Below are positions 31,712-42,600 of a stretch of DNA of 64,000 nucleotides, piece by piece (positions within the stretch are counted from its first letter, which is position 1; each line of letters opens with the position of its first letter). The stretch spans positions 3,844,001-3,908,000 of the forward strand of contig MU839828.1 of the NCBI GenBank assembly GCA_030411725.1. The letters are read 5' to 3'. Source of the DNA: Echria macrotheca (Eukaryota; Ascomycota; Sordariomycetes; Sordariales; Schizotheciaceae). Under the pieces are notes generated by a model. It ran no database searches and was not told the DNA's origin. It saw nothing but the letters and a program-made list of their open reading frames with translations. The position numbers and the translations under genes were made by a program.

Positions 31712-33141
31712 GGTGCCAGTTTGGTGGCAGAGAACATTGATAATCAACGACAAAGCTCGGGCGACTGGTTCAACCACAGTTGCAAGAGTATGAGGGAAGA
31801 ATTCGAAAGAGCAAAATGCCCCAGCCTGGCTTTCAAAGAGGAAGGAGCGACCGCCGAAAGGCAACTGCTGCTGGTGCCTGAGGCAGAATTTCCCTTCTCC
31901 AATTGTGTCAGAGAGCTTCCTTACCATGGCCCCGGACGAGACATTGACAACCAATGAACGCCATTTTTCCTTCTCCCAATTCGGTTAAGCGCGATCGTCT
32001 CGAGACCCAACTTCAAGATCGATATCCACATGATCCATCCGCAGTCCCCCAAAAACGGAGAAGGAACTTTGCGTTTCGGGCCGGGACTGACTCGCTGAAG
32101 AAGTTGGGCGAGACCGAGAACCACATGGACGAGTCACGTCAGGCGGCTGTATCGATAGCCTAAATTCCCATGTCCAATTCAAGCTAGGCGTCGGACGTAC
32201 TGCGATGCCAGCGCATTCGAGATGCACGCAGCACACCCAAGTCGACGTAGGTTAGTTGCCCAGGCCATGTCCCTTTTCCCAAATCGGATAAAGAAAAACA
32301 TCCCTCTCGCCATGTTGACCGAATCTCTAGACTGAGCAGACTTGTCAGTGAAAGTAATGCCCATAGCAAGGTAAATAGATAAGAACGGTCACTTCCTCTT
32401 TGATGACCAGCTTGCGGATGAACATCAAACTTGTCCTTGTTAGAACCCGAACCCGACTTTGACTTCCACCTCAACATGTCTAACAATACCGAGAAGCCCT
32501 CCCAGACGTGTGATCTTCTCCATGTTGGGTCCTGGGCCGACATTGACACCCACATCGGTTCTGCTCTCGGTCCCGGGTCGGGAACCCGAAGTCCACTCCA
32601 TCAACCTGCTCACGGACTGGACCCAAAGCTCTCTCAAAATCCTACAACTGATGTCAGCGAGAACAAGTCGTCGCCGAACATTGACGAAATCGGAAGCGCC
32701 GCCGTATCATCCGCCAGCAGCGCCATGTTGCAAAACTGGCTCGACGAGGACTCCGGAAGTCCCTGGACAGTTTATTCGACAACAAGACTGCCCGCCCTTC
32801 CCGAGCATTCCCAGAAGGGCAATCGTTTGTAGTTAAGGGGGGTGTTCCATATTATCGACTACTGGGATACGTGCTGTGTGGGCTGAATCTTTTGTGCAGG
32901 GACACTGGGTGATGGCATAGGGTGTGAGATTTGGTTCCTGACTGGGAGGGTCAAGATATCAACTTATAGGACGGCGCTGGGAACTATTCTATATCAGATC
33001 CTATTTTGGCTTTAGCACTGGTATACGCGTATTAATGTGTCAATTTCATGAGATTAAACATGTTGATGCAGATAGCTTTGGAACCTCGTATTACAAACTC
33101 ATTCAGCGCATGCAATCCGTTACATTACCCAAAACAGTCTC
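31712..33141. other. 1.4-kb region with weak coding signs on the plus strand
   Basis: Plus-strand frames at 31954..32163, 32431..32832 and 32459..32836 have ordinary codon use. The 32431 frame ends in SAMLQNWLDEDSGSPWTVYS and PALPEHSQ. No family, credible start or consistent splice model could be found. It may be a decayed gene or an unrecognised small gene; nothing else is seen. Confidence 0.25.
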
Positions 33142-33952
33142 TTATGACCCATCATCACCCCCCGTCGCTGTATCGTTCGCCCCAATCAAAACGGCAAACC
33201 CCCACTCAGCCGTCGCATTATGGGGAGTGGTGAGGTTATTCTTCATCCAGCAGGTATGCTCCACGCCCTTGTCACCCTCGATAACGCCCCAGCCAGCACC
33301 GGTGCAGTTAGAGCGGGCGGCGCAGGCGTCAGCACAGGCGTTAAGGTTCTTCACCTTGGTGTTACCAATGTCGACGGCCTCGCCCTTGCCGTAGTCAAAG
33401 CCGCAGAGCAGCTTGAACTGCTTCGGGGCGGTGCCGTTGCTGGCCGACGCCGAGACCGTGTAGATGGTCTGGTTGATGCGCGGGCACTGCACGTCTGACT
33501 TGGGGCTGGCCGTTGAGGTCGGCGAGGAGGTCTTCGTCGGGGTGGCGAGGAGGGATGTTGTCGCGGCCCTATTTCAGGTCAGCTTTGTTGTTTTTCCCCT
33601 TCATTGGATGCAAGACTTACGCTGCAGTGACGGCAGAAATGGCAGCCTGCGCCAGTTGCAGGTCTGACTGGGTTTGGCTCAGATTCTTCTGGCTGACGCC
33701 CAGACCGGCGGCAAGGCCAATGACGAGAAGGAAAAAGAGGGAGAGGATGCCCAGGAATATCAGGGCGGTGCTCCGTTTGATGCTGAGGATAGTGGGGCCG
33801 GCAGTGGTGGCGGCGGCCGGAGCCTTCTCGGGGACGAAAGCGGCCGGGAGGTGTTGTTGGTCGACGGGCGGCTGTTGGTAGCCGCCAAACTGCTGCGGTT
33901 TGTCTGGCAGCGCGTAGTACTGCGTGGCCTGCTGTTGGTGCTGAGGATCCAT
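33142..33952 (-). CDS. single-pass membrane protein with cysteine-rich PAN/apple-like outer domain
   Basis: Exons are complement(33621..33952) and complement(33142..33568), giving 252 aa. The 52-nt intron (33620..33569) is GTAAGT...AATAG with a CTGAC branch site. A Gln/Pro-rich cytosolic tail (MDPQHQQQATQYYALPDKPQ) precedes a strong transmembrane segment (STALIFLGILSLFFLLVIGLAAGLGV). A coiled stretch and a Ser/Thr-rich stalk (TTSLLATPTKTSSPTSTAS) follow. The outer domain has six cysteines: CPRINQTIY, FKLLCGFDYG, NACADACAARSNCTGAGWG and HTCWMKNNL, the spacing of fungal PAN/apple-like domains. This architecture resembles plasma-membrane sensor or adhesion proteins, but no partner can be inferred. 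Divergent to the NUDIX gene at 34992. Confidence 0.82.
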
Positions 33953-34991
33953 TGCCGCAATCCTTCCCGCGGAGCCTCTTCAAATGACCTGTTTGATGGA
34001 ATTCCTTCAAGGAAACACGACAAGAAAGAGAGAGGAAGAGACTGGCGGGATCAACGAGATTAAGAACAACAAACCCGCCCAAACCCCAATCTCACCGATC
34101 TCAGCTTCTGGCTGCAGCGCAGGCCTCCCCGGCGAAGTGCATCGTTCCCGCAATCGGGCCTGTCCGCGATACAGGGCGCTAGCCGCAATCTGGACCGGGG
34201 TGGCATCTCACGTCAGCGATGTTACCCCTGAACAAGCCACCGCGGAATGACCTGCATCTATCTGCCTGCGATTTTCTTCCGGTGGCTTCGATATTCGACG
34301 TTTAGACTAAAACTAGACTAAACTAGACTACCTATATTTTAGTTTCCAACTATACTCTTGTTCAACGGAAAATACAAAATGTCGGTGGTAATCAGTACCT
34401 AAGCACCTCCGGTCATTGTCCATCGTGGTCGATCAACAGCCCCCAGACCGGGCGAACGTTAACCGAGCTGACAGGGCGTGCAGGCGTGCATAGGCGCAGG
34501 CTGCAGCGTTGCAAACCTCCCGACGCCACGATATCGCAACCCCAGAAATCGAACGCGATTTGTCGGGAATCGGGGTGTACTCAGAGCTGGTCAGCAGATG
34601 CCGAACAAATCGGACCAGACCGGAGCCAATCGACTCGCCGGTCGCACGAGGCCGGAATGTCGACGCCACGGTCCTACCGTGACTCCGCAGATGTGTGCAG
34701 AGGAGCCGTGATGAGACAAACCTTTCAGCTTGCGGCGCAGCACACAGGGAAATGATTCCACTGCAGTGAATCTCAGGTAGCGAACAGACTTGTCTGCCCG
34801 GCAGGGTTTGATGCGCCGGACTGGGACGCCCCGCTTTTCCGGCAGAGCGGCAAGTGCCGTCGGGCTGCGGGCCGAGTGCATCATCACCCCACCATCAACA
34901 TCACACCATGATCTTGAAATGCGAACAGCATGCTTCCAATTCTTGTTATCACGATGTTTGAAGCATCAACGCCATTTTCTGAACCCTTTCA
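33953..34991. other. 1.0-kb divergent promoter region
   Basis: It lies between the PAN-like gene and the NUDIX-eIF2B-like gene. It contains an AAACTAGACT direct repeat (about 34308-34330). I see no gene or RNA in it. Confidence 0.35.
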
Positions 34992-36605
34992 ATGAATAGA
35001 ATCCTCCAACCACGACTACTCCCACTGCTCCGAGTTCAACGCCACCAATTCCTCTTCTCGACCAAGTCATTCAGTTTGTCAGCCATCAAAATGTCAACAG
35101 ACTCAACGCGCCCGCTCAAGAAGCGCTCCGTCGTCTCCTCATTCATCTTCAACCTGCACAAAACCCCAGACCACAAGCCCCAAGTCGCCCTCTTCCGCCG
35201 CAGCGACAAGGTGTCGACCTACCAACACCACCTCGCCCCCATCTCCGGCTCCATCGAGATCTCCGACCCAAACCCCCTCTCAGCCGCCTGGCGCGAGATA
35301 TCCGAAGAGACAACTCTTACTCCGTCAGACCTCCGCCTCCTGCGTCAAGGCAAGCCCTACACCTTCTCGGACCCCTCCATCAGACGCGAATGGACCATCC
35401 ACCCCTTCGCCTTCGCTCTGCGGGACCCCTCGTCGGCCAACAAAATCCAAATCGACTGGGAACACGAGTCCTGGGGCTGGTACGACCCATTAACCGTAAC
35501 GGATGATCCCTCGTTCGGCGGCGTCCCGCGACTGGTCGAGAGTCTCCGCCGGGTCTGGTTCGAGATGGACCTCGGCGCCGAAGCCGCAGCCATCTTGTCA
35601 GGCGGTCTTGACTCGCTCGCGAACGACACAACCAGCGGCGCGCGACAAATGGCCGGCCACGCCCTCATAACACTGCGGGACGTGGTCTCCGTCCTACCAG
35701 TCGACGATCCCGAAAAATGGTGGCGCAACGTCCGCTCCGCAGCCTGGCACCTCTCCAAGAACGGGCGCGAGAGCATGGGCGCCGCCATCGCCGCCGCCTG
35801 CCTCAATGCCCTCTCCGAAATTGAATCCACCAGCCTGGAATCCCCAGATATCCGCTCCGCCACGTTATCTCTCCTCGACGAAGTGATCCAAACCCGCGAC
35901 GCAACAACAGCCAGCATCGCCTCCTCCCTAACAAACTACCTCACCACCACCTTCCCCCCTCCCGCCAAACTCACAATCCTAACCCTCTCCCAATCCTCCA
36001 CCATCACCACCTCCCTCCTCCATTTCCTGTCGACATCCCCTTCCCAGCAAATCGAAATCCGCATCCTAGAATCCCGCCCCCTCTTCGAAGGCGTCTCCCT
36101 CGCCAAATCCCTCCGCTCCTCTCAATCCCATCACCAACCCAAACCCAAACCAAAAATAAAAATCTACACCGACGCCGCCTCAGCCCTCGCCTCCACCGAC
36201 ATCAACATCCTCCTCCTAGGCGCAGACAAAATATCCCCCACCGGCTCAGCAAGCAACAAAACCGGCTCCCTCCCGGCGGTACTCGCCGCCCGCTTCGTGA
36301 CCCACAACCGTGCAAAAATCGCGGTAGTAACAGACACAGACAAGGTCGGGATGCCCAACGAACTTGAGAGCAACCATGTCCTCGAGGAGCAGCCCGGGGA
36401 CATGGTCAGTCGTGCCTGGTCACAGTCGACAATAGAAACAGAAAGTATGGAGGGGGTAGAGATCAGCAATGTCTTCTTTGAATGGGTTCCCGCGGAGTTG
36501 ATTGACGTATATATCACCGAGCGGGGAGAGCAAACAGCGGCGGATATGGCGGCGCGGTCGGCTGAGTTGGGGAGGGAGGAGCAGAGGATCTTTGGGAGTC
36601 TTTGA
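34992..36605 (+). CDS. NUDIX hydrolase fused to an eIF2B alpha/beta/delta-like (IF-2B) domain
   Basis: This single-exon frame of 537 aa combines two domains. Residues about 45-185 form a NUDIX fold: SVVSSFIFN, VALFRRSDKVSTYQHHLAPI and a Nudix-box core REISEETTL at 101-109. The box is imperfect: the usual Gly in EExG is Thr. Residues about 200-530 match the IF-2B family: GARQMAGHALITLRDVV, TLTLSQSSTITTSLLHFL, IRILESRPLFEGVSLAKSL, INILLLGADKISPTGSASNK, KTGSLPAVLAARF and VFFEWVPAELIDVYITERGE. That family includes eIF2B regulatory subunits, methylthioribose-1-phosphate isomerase and ribose-1,5-bisphosphate isomerase. The N-terminal 33 residues are Arg/Ser-rich without acids, like a mitochondrial presequence; a second ATG at residue 34 would give a cytosolic form. 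This is a nucleotide- or sugar-phosphate-handling protein by inference. Confidence 0.88.
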   Translation: MNRILQPRLLPLLRVQRHQFLFSTKSFSLSAIKMSTDSTRPLKKRSVVSSFIFNLHKTPDHKPQVALFRRSDKVSTYQHHLAPISGSIEISDPNPLSAAWREISEETTLTPSDLRLLRQGKPYTFSDPSIRREWTIHPFAFALRDPSSANKIQIDWEHESWGWYDPLTVTDDPSFGGVPRLVESLRRVWFEMDLGAEAAAILSGGLDSLANDTTSGARQMAGHALITLRDVVSVLPVDDPEKWWRNVRSAAWHLSKNGRESMGAAIAAACLNALSEIESTSLESPDIRSATLSLLDEVIQTRDATTASIASSLTNYLTTTFPPPAKLTILTLSQSSTITTSLLHFLSTSPSQQIEIRILESRPLFEGVSLAKSLRSSQSHHQPKPKPKIKIYTDAASALASTDINILLLGADKISPTGSASNKTGSLPAVLAARFVTHNRAKIAVVTDTDKVGMPNELESNHVLEEQPGDMVSRAWSQSTIETESMEGVEISNVFFEWVPAELIDVYITERGEQTAADMAARSAELGREEQRIFGSL

Positions 36606-37241
36606 GTTGTTGGAGATTCTGATTCTGAGGGGAGGTGGAGATATTGTTCAAGGACTGCATATCAAAGATACGGTGTTAGGAATTGCTTGTTTGGCTGTAC
36701 TGCGTGCGAGTTAACTGCAGAGGAGGAGAAAAAACCCTCCTACGGATTCGTACGGGTACGGCGTAGTACTTTTACTGCCGCTTGGGGCTCTGTAGGTACT
36801 CTAAGGTAGGCTATGTTCCTCAACGGGTATCCATGTAGTAGAACCGCCCCTATTGCTTCTGAGTTCTATACAGAAAATGAGCAAGTACGCAGAAAGACAA
36901 CCAGATGCGAGTGCGACACGAGGAGCGCACTCAGATACCACCAACGGGCAACAAAACAAGCTTTTCTTCAGCAGTAATTTTGTCAATCAAATTGAATCAA
37001 AAGTGCAAATTCAATGGTATGCGCTACTGAGCAAGTGAGCAGGAAAGAATTTCAGACATCCAACCCCATCCATCTCCTTTTATCCACGTGGTATCTCTCT
37101 TGTCTTTCTCCGTCTCAGAATTAAACATGCAGATAACCAAGACACAAAATTCAAAAGGTGCCTCACAAACGCCCCCTCGGCAAAGCACAAATGCCGGCCA
37201 CCACCTGGCAACACGTACAACCCAGCAAACCTACACAAACA
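36606..37241. other. intergenic region between convergent genes
   Basis: It separates the stops of the NUDIX fusion (plus) and the Zn2Cys6 factor (minus). It holds presumed 3' flanks only. No gene, repeat or RNA is recognised. Confidence 0.35.
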
Positions 37242-39633
37242 CTACTTGTCAAGCATGCACCCCCCGTCGCTGTACAGCGCCATATCCGCCACGTTCTTCC
37301 AGTCTTCCAGCTGCTGTCTCGCCTGAAGGCTGACCGGAGGTGGGCTCGGCCGTGTCTCCATCTGCTCGGGCGACTCGGACCCCGTCGCTAGATCAGTTCC
37401 ATCCGACGACATCAGAGGCGCCGGTGTGCCGGCCGATGAGTCCTGCGGCCAGTCGCAGTGAATCGTTGGTCGAAGCTTCCCGATCAAACCACTAATGTGG
37501 TACAGCACCTTGTAGCAGTCCACGGCATATTCGTTTCCAGTCTTCTTTTCCACATCGAACACGCGCAGCGCGAAGCTGATCCGCTCGGTATCCTTTGTCC
37601 GCATGTTGAGGAAGATCATCTGGTACATGGCGATGATGACGGCCGCATTGAACACGTGGTGCAGATCCTGCAACGTAAGCTTGTACTGAAAATCCACCAG
37701 CCACTGCCCCAGGAACAAATTCGCCCTGGCTGCCTGTGCGCATTCTCGGAGGTGGTTATACGCCCCGAAGTCGCCAACCAAAAAGATCGGGCCGCCGAGG
37801 AAGCCGGCCGCGACGCCCTTCCTCACGGCGGAGAGGAACGCCGGACGAATGGTAAGGATGACGAGCTGGGCATGTGTCAGCAACATGCACGTCATGCATC
37901 TCGTCTCCGCGGATTTACCTGGTTGTACGCCATGTGGAGCGAACAGAGCGCTCGGTCCAGATTCTCATACCCTTCAACTGGCTCAGACGAGTCGAGATCT
38001 TCGCTCATTCGGAGTACCATGTCGTTCGGTATCAGTTCCTTCCATCTTCGAAGCAGCCGCTGGGCCTCCTGCACGCCATCGGGAAGGTCCTGTTTCTGGT
38101 CCTCTCCGAACACCGAGAGACCCCCGCGATAGCTGCTGTGGACGATAAAATTGGAGATGTACGACAGCTCCACGTTTGCCTTGAGCCCGGCTGCCGGTGG
38201 AAGGCCACTTCGTAATGTTAGAGCAGGAGTGTCGGAAAACGAGGTGACGTACCGGATATCACGAGGAAGTGGAAGTTTGATTGCTTCGTCCCAAATCGAC
38301 GGTATGCGCCCCATCAGACAGCTCAACCATCTGGCATCGGTCAGTTTGGATTGCCCACAACTTCGCCTCATGGTGCTCACCTATCAAGGATGTACAGAGT
38401 CCAGAAGCTCCTTTGCTCGATAGGATCCGCGGAGCTTCCTCTCTCTACACCGTGCATGCGGCAGATATTCATAGCCGCGCTAAGGAAAGCGGATGCCGAG
38501 TCCCGCCGGTTACCTTCAATGTGGTAAAGCGCCAGCAGAGTCAGAGCCGGGACGTCTTTCATCGAATAAAGATGCACATCAAGCGGATTCCCTAGTAGCT
38601 TGCGAGCCCTCGCGTAGAACATCTCTCCACATTGGCCCTCCACCCTCGACTGACTCCCGCTTCCTTTCAGCAGTGTCGCATACGCAAATGCCGCATGGAA
38701 AAGAGCCAGCTGCCGTGGACTCTGGCCTCTCCCGATCGAGGCGAGAACCGAGTCGAGATCTCCAAGGGGCCAGTACAGAATACCGCCGCATAGATACGAG
38801 CCGTTGCCATCCGTGAGAGCCCTCCGAACATCATTCAACATGGTAACCGCCTGCGCGGGAGGTGGTACATCCAGAGGGTCCACCTCCTGGTCAGGCGGCA
38901 GGATCATCGGCCGGGAGTCGAGTGTCTGATAGCTGCCGACGGTCTGGAAATACAGCGTATTTTCCTCGGACAAGAGCGCGGCGCTAGTGCTCACAAAATC
39001 CTTGATGGTGTCCAGGAACGTTGCACCCGAAGTGTTGCCGTGGAAGCGGTAAGTGCCGTCGCCATCAACGAGCATCTTGCCGCCGGTCGATGACTCGGCA
39101 TAGTCGTCGACGACCATGAGCTCGACCTCGAGCGGGGCAGGTGCCCCTCCATCGGCGTGAAGATGGCTGAACGGACATGCTGCAATCTGTGACTCGGGCT
39201 CACCAATAGCTTCCTTGATCGAGTCAAGGCCAGGACCCAGCTCGGGAATCAGACCGAGGCGGCGCTTGAGCGTGAGATGCTCTCGCACCAGCTTGTCGAG
39301 CTCTCGCTTGATGACCGTGGCCTTGGCGAGCAGCTCGGGATACTTACAGTCCCGCTTCGAAGCAGCGCATTGCGCGCATGGCTGGTTGCCTGTGCATTTG
39401 ATGCGTCGGACATTGCACTGGTTGCAACTGAGGCCGTCGCCGAGTCAGTTCATCCAGGCCACTCGGTCGCGCGGGGGCAGGGCAAATGAAACGAAATGAA
39501 CCAAAACTCACGCAGTCGCTACGCGCTTCCTCTCGTCAGGTGAAACCTTCTTTCTACGGGGATTGACGGGCAATCGCTCGAGGGCCGCCTTCGATCGCTT
39601 GGAACTCAAATCCTTGTTGAGGTAGCTGGGCAT
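37242..39633 (-). CDS. Zn2Cys6 fungal transcription factor
   Basis: Exons are complement(39512..39633), (38381..39427), (37919..38330) and (37242..37865), giving 734 aa; introns are 84, 50 and 53 nt. Residues 42-68 form a canonical binuclear zinc cluster (C-X2-C-X6-C-X5-C-X2-C-X6-C: Cys42, 45, 52, 58, 61, 68) after a basic leader. A short coiled segment follows (VIKRELDKLVREHLTLKRRL), fitting dimer formation. The middle region (LALFHAAFAYATLLKGSGSQ, ALTLLALYHIEGNRRDSASA, SFWTLYILDRWLSCLMGRIP) is the fungal-specific transcription factor domain. The first intron splits the zinc cluster from its leader and gives Ala41-Cys42 in frame. The C-terminus is Ser/Pro-rich and acidic, as in activation domains. 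It is nuclear; targets are unknown. No metabolic cluster lies beside it. Confidence 0.9.
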
Positions 39634-42600
39634 GATTCCTCGCGGCGGCGGCGGCGGGCGGCGCGTGCAAGGGCGGAGGCCAGCAATTACAGGCGACGTC
39701 GAGGCATGAAGAGCGACGGCAACGGGTCGAGGACGGCGTCGACACAGGCCGGGTGGATGTTGGGTGACGCGTTGACGAGCGAGCACGGCGAAAAAGAGTG
39801 GAGGGTCGCCGGAGCAGTCTGGCGGCAGATTAAGCTTTCGGTGTCAGTACCCGTTGGAAATGGGAGGAACGGGTCGACAGGTTGAAAGCAAGCGGGCAGC
39901 TTGGGCCCCGAGGGTCCTTTGGGTGGATTTTTGGCCCAGGCAGGCGGGGGGCCGCGGGTGGGGACGCGACTCGGTGTCGATCCCTGGCAGGCCAATGGCC
40001 GCCCGCGGGCTGGCGGCTAGTTTCTTGGGGGGGGACACACCTGCCAATGCACCAGCGCAGCCTTTTTTCCTTCGCTCCCCCGCCGTCCTGATTGGAGGCG
40101 GTTGGGGAGTCCGCTCCAGTCCGCTCCCGGAGAGCTGGCCCAGCAGCCCGCCAATCCGCCAATCCGCGAATCCTTGATAAATTCTTGATAACGCACCACG
40201 ACGGCGACGCAGCGCGATGACCAACACTGCCTGGCAAGGTGGGGGGCTGCATTCCCACCCCTTTTCTACCAGCGCTCCCGACTCCCGCTCCTCCCAGGCC
40301 GGCGAGAACTTGCCGCGCCCCCTAATAATAACTTGCCGGCCGGGCAAAACCTGATGGATTTCATGATTTCCATCCATGCCGAAGCAGGTCACCGAGATCC
40401 CCGAACGTTCCGCAAGGCGTGCTCACACCACCACATTTCCCCTGCGACTGCGAGTGCCTTTCCTAAATTCCATGGCGCCACTGGGATTTCCGCGGCGTGT
40501 ATCTGCTCGGATGCACTACCCAGGGGTTGAGCAGCAGAAGAAGCAAGTCATGAGCGAATGACACAAAAACCACCACGCACGCGGACCCTCTCTTACTAGC
40601 GGCCCCCACCAACCATAAAGGTTTCTTCAATGGGCAGATTCGCGATCTGCAACTGCTGCCTTGCTCCCAAACGGCAAACGGCAAAACCCACTTTTGTTTG
40701 TTCTGCAGTTGTCCTCCCGAGGCGCATCGGTTGCCCGGATCTGGAGTCGCAGTACCACGGCGATGGGATTTGCAGGTTTCATTGCAAAACGCAACAGCGG
40801 CCTGAGCTTCCAGATGGCTCTATGCACGTGCATCCAAATCCCGTCCTCAGCGCAACACAAACGGACATGGCTCCCGATGGCGTCAGCAAGGACTGCCCCC
40901 GCCTAACTGATACCGATGCTGCAATCACCTCCACCTTTGCCTTGTGCCGGCCGGTCCGCGGCCGGCCTTGATACTCCGATGTTCGTCAGTGGCACTGACA
41001 CGTAACATAAGGTACTCAAGAAGTGCACAGTGCCCGACGCTGATTAGGTTAGCTCGGCCTGTTGTCAACTTCAGCACGCCATTTACCTATCACATCCACT
41101 GCCTGAAATGTGATGGGCGCGTTTGCTGCATGGTTCCTCTACTGGCAAAGGTGTCATAGTGTCGGTACGGCCCAGTGCGGAAGACGCAGCCGGATGTGTC
41201 CGCGGGGTGCAAATCTTGACACGGCACAGACCCAAAATGCCGGTGTGACATGACGTGTGGCTTTTCCGTACGTCGTCTGAGACCCTTGGTTGAGTCCGTG
41301 TCAAAGCCGGAGCTGTATGACAAAATGCCCAGTTGGAAGTCAAACCGGAGCAGAAGGTGCAGAAGTGGTATATCCGCGTGGAATCAAGGAAGCAGCAGGA
41401 ATATCGCCAGGTTCGCCCCTTTGTGTCATTTTTGAACAATGTGATATAGTCCGTCATAGCGTTGATGGACTGTTTACACAGGCAGCTGAGGCACAGGAGA
41501 GGCTAGGCCTCGCCACGAGAACCCCATGTAGAAAGCTAAAGCAGAGAATTCGGCAATATTTTCGCGAGGCACCCCAACGACACACCCAGCGGTTACGGCT
41601 CAGCAGTGCCTGTCTTGCGCCTCGTTGATTCGTCGCCCTACCTAGGCGTACTCTCAACGCCATGCCTAAACCAGCATCCAACTAGAGCACGTGTAGTGCG
41701 ATGCGAATCCTTCCAAGAGTCCGACTCGATGTTATCCCCGACCTCGGATTACCCAAGTCACCGCATGCACTCGCAACCGGCATCATACCGATTCAGTGCC
41801 ACCAACAAGAGAGACCTGGGGAATTGGCGATGGGGGCCAATTGGGAATAGGTGATCATGCGTTTCCCCGCGTTGACAGACGAGTTGGCACTCAAGGAGCT
41901 ATGTCCGTCGGGAGTCGGGCCCTTGCAGCCAGTCGGTCATCCAGAACGCCGTCCCGCGGAAACAAGTAGTAAGAGGCATCCGCGGCATCTATCAGGTGCT
42001 TCCGGTGTGGGCGGCTCGTTATTACCGTACACACCTTGGCTGAGGTCAGGTAGGGTACTTTTGCTTAGGGATTGCTTTATCAACACAAACTCTGACGGAA
42101 ATCTTCTTGGTGGGCGGCCTCGCAAAAGGCTGTGCCTCATGACCGCTTTACCCCCGTGGCGAGTCCTACGAATTATGCGCCGAGTCTCAGGCTGACGTTT
42201 TGAGGCTTACCGGAGGCTAGAAATGAATTCCCGGCTTGCATGAGGTTGGTAGGTGTCACGACATAGGAGGAGGGTGTCGTGGATTCGATGGACGGTCGTC
42301 TTGGATCAGGTGCTTATTGGGGACAGTACGTAAAAGGGAATGGGGGGCTCTATACATCAATTTACACAGTCCACGCACAAGACTCCCATCCTACAATGTA
42401 AACACGTAAGCTGGATGGGCTGAGGTAAGGTAAAATAGGTCAAAAATGTCTTGTACTCCGATTCAAAACAGTTGCAACATGGCGGACGAAAAGAAACTCC
42501 GGCGCGCCTCAGCCGTAACTTGGTCCAGACCCCTTTGGACTCTTGTCTTGGCTGTTTCGTGGTATGAAATCGGTAGGATGTACGTTCCGGCGGCCGCTGA

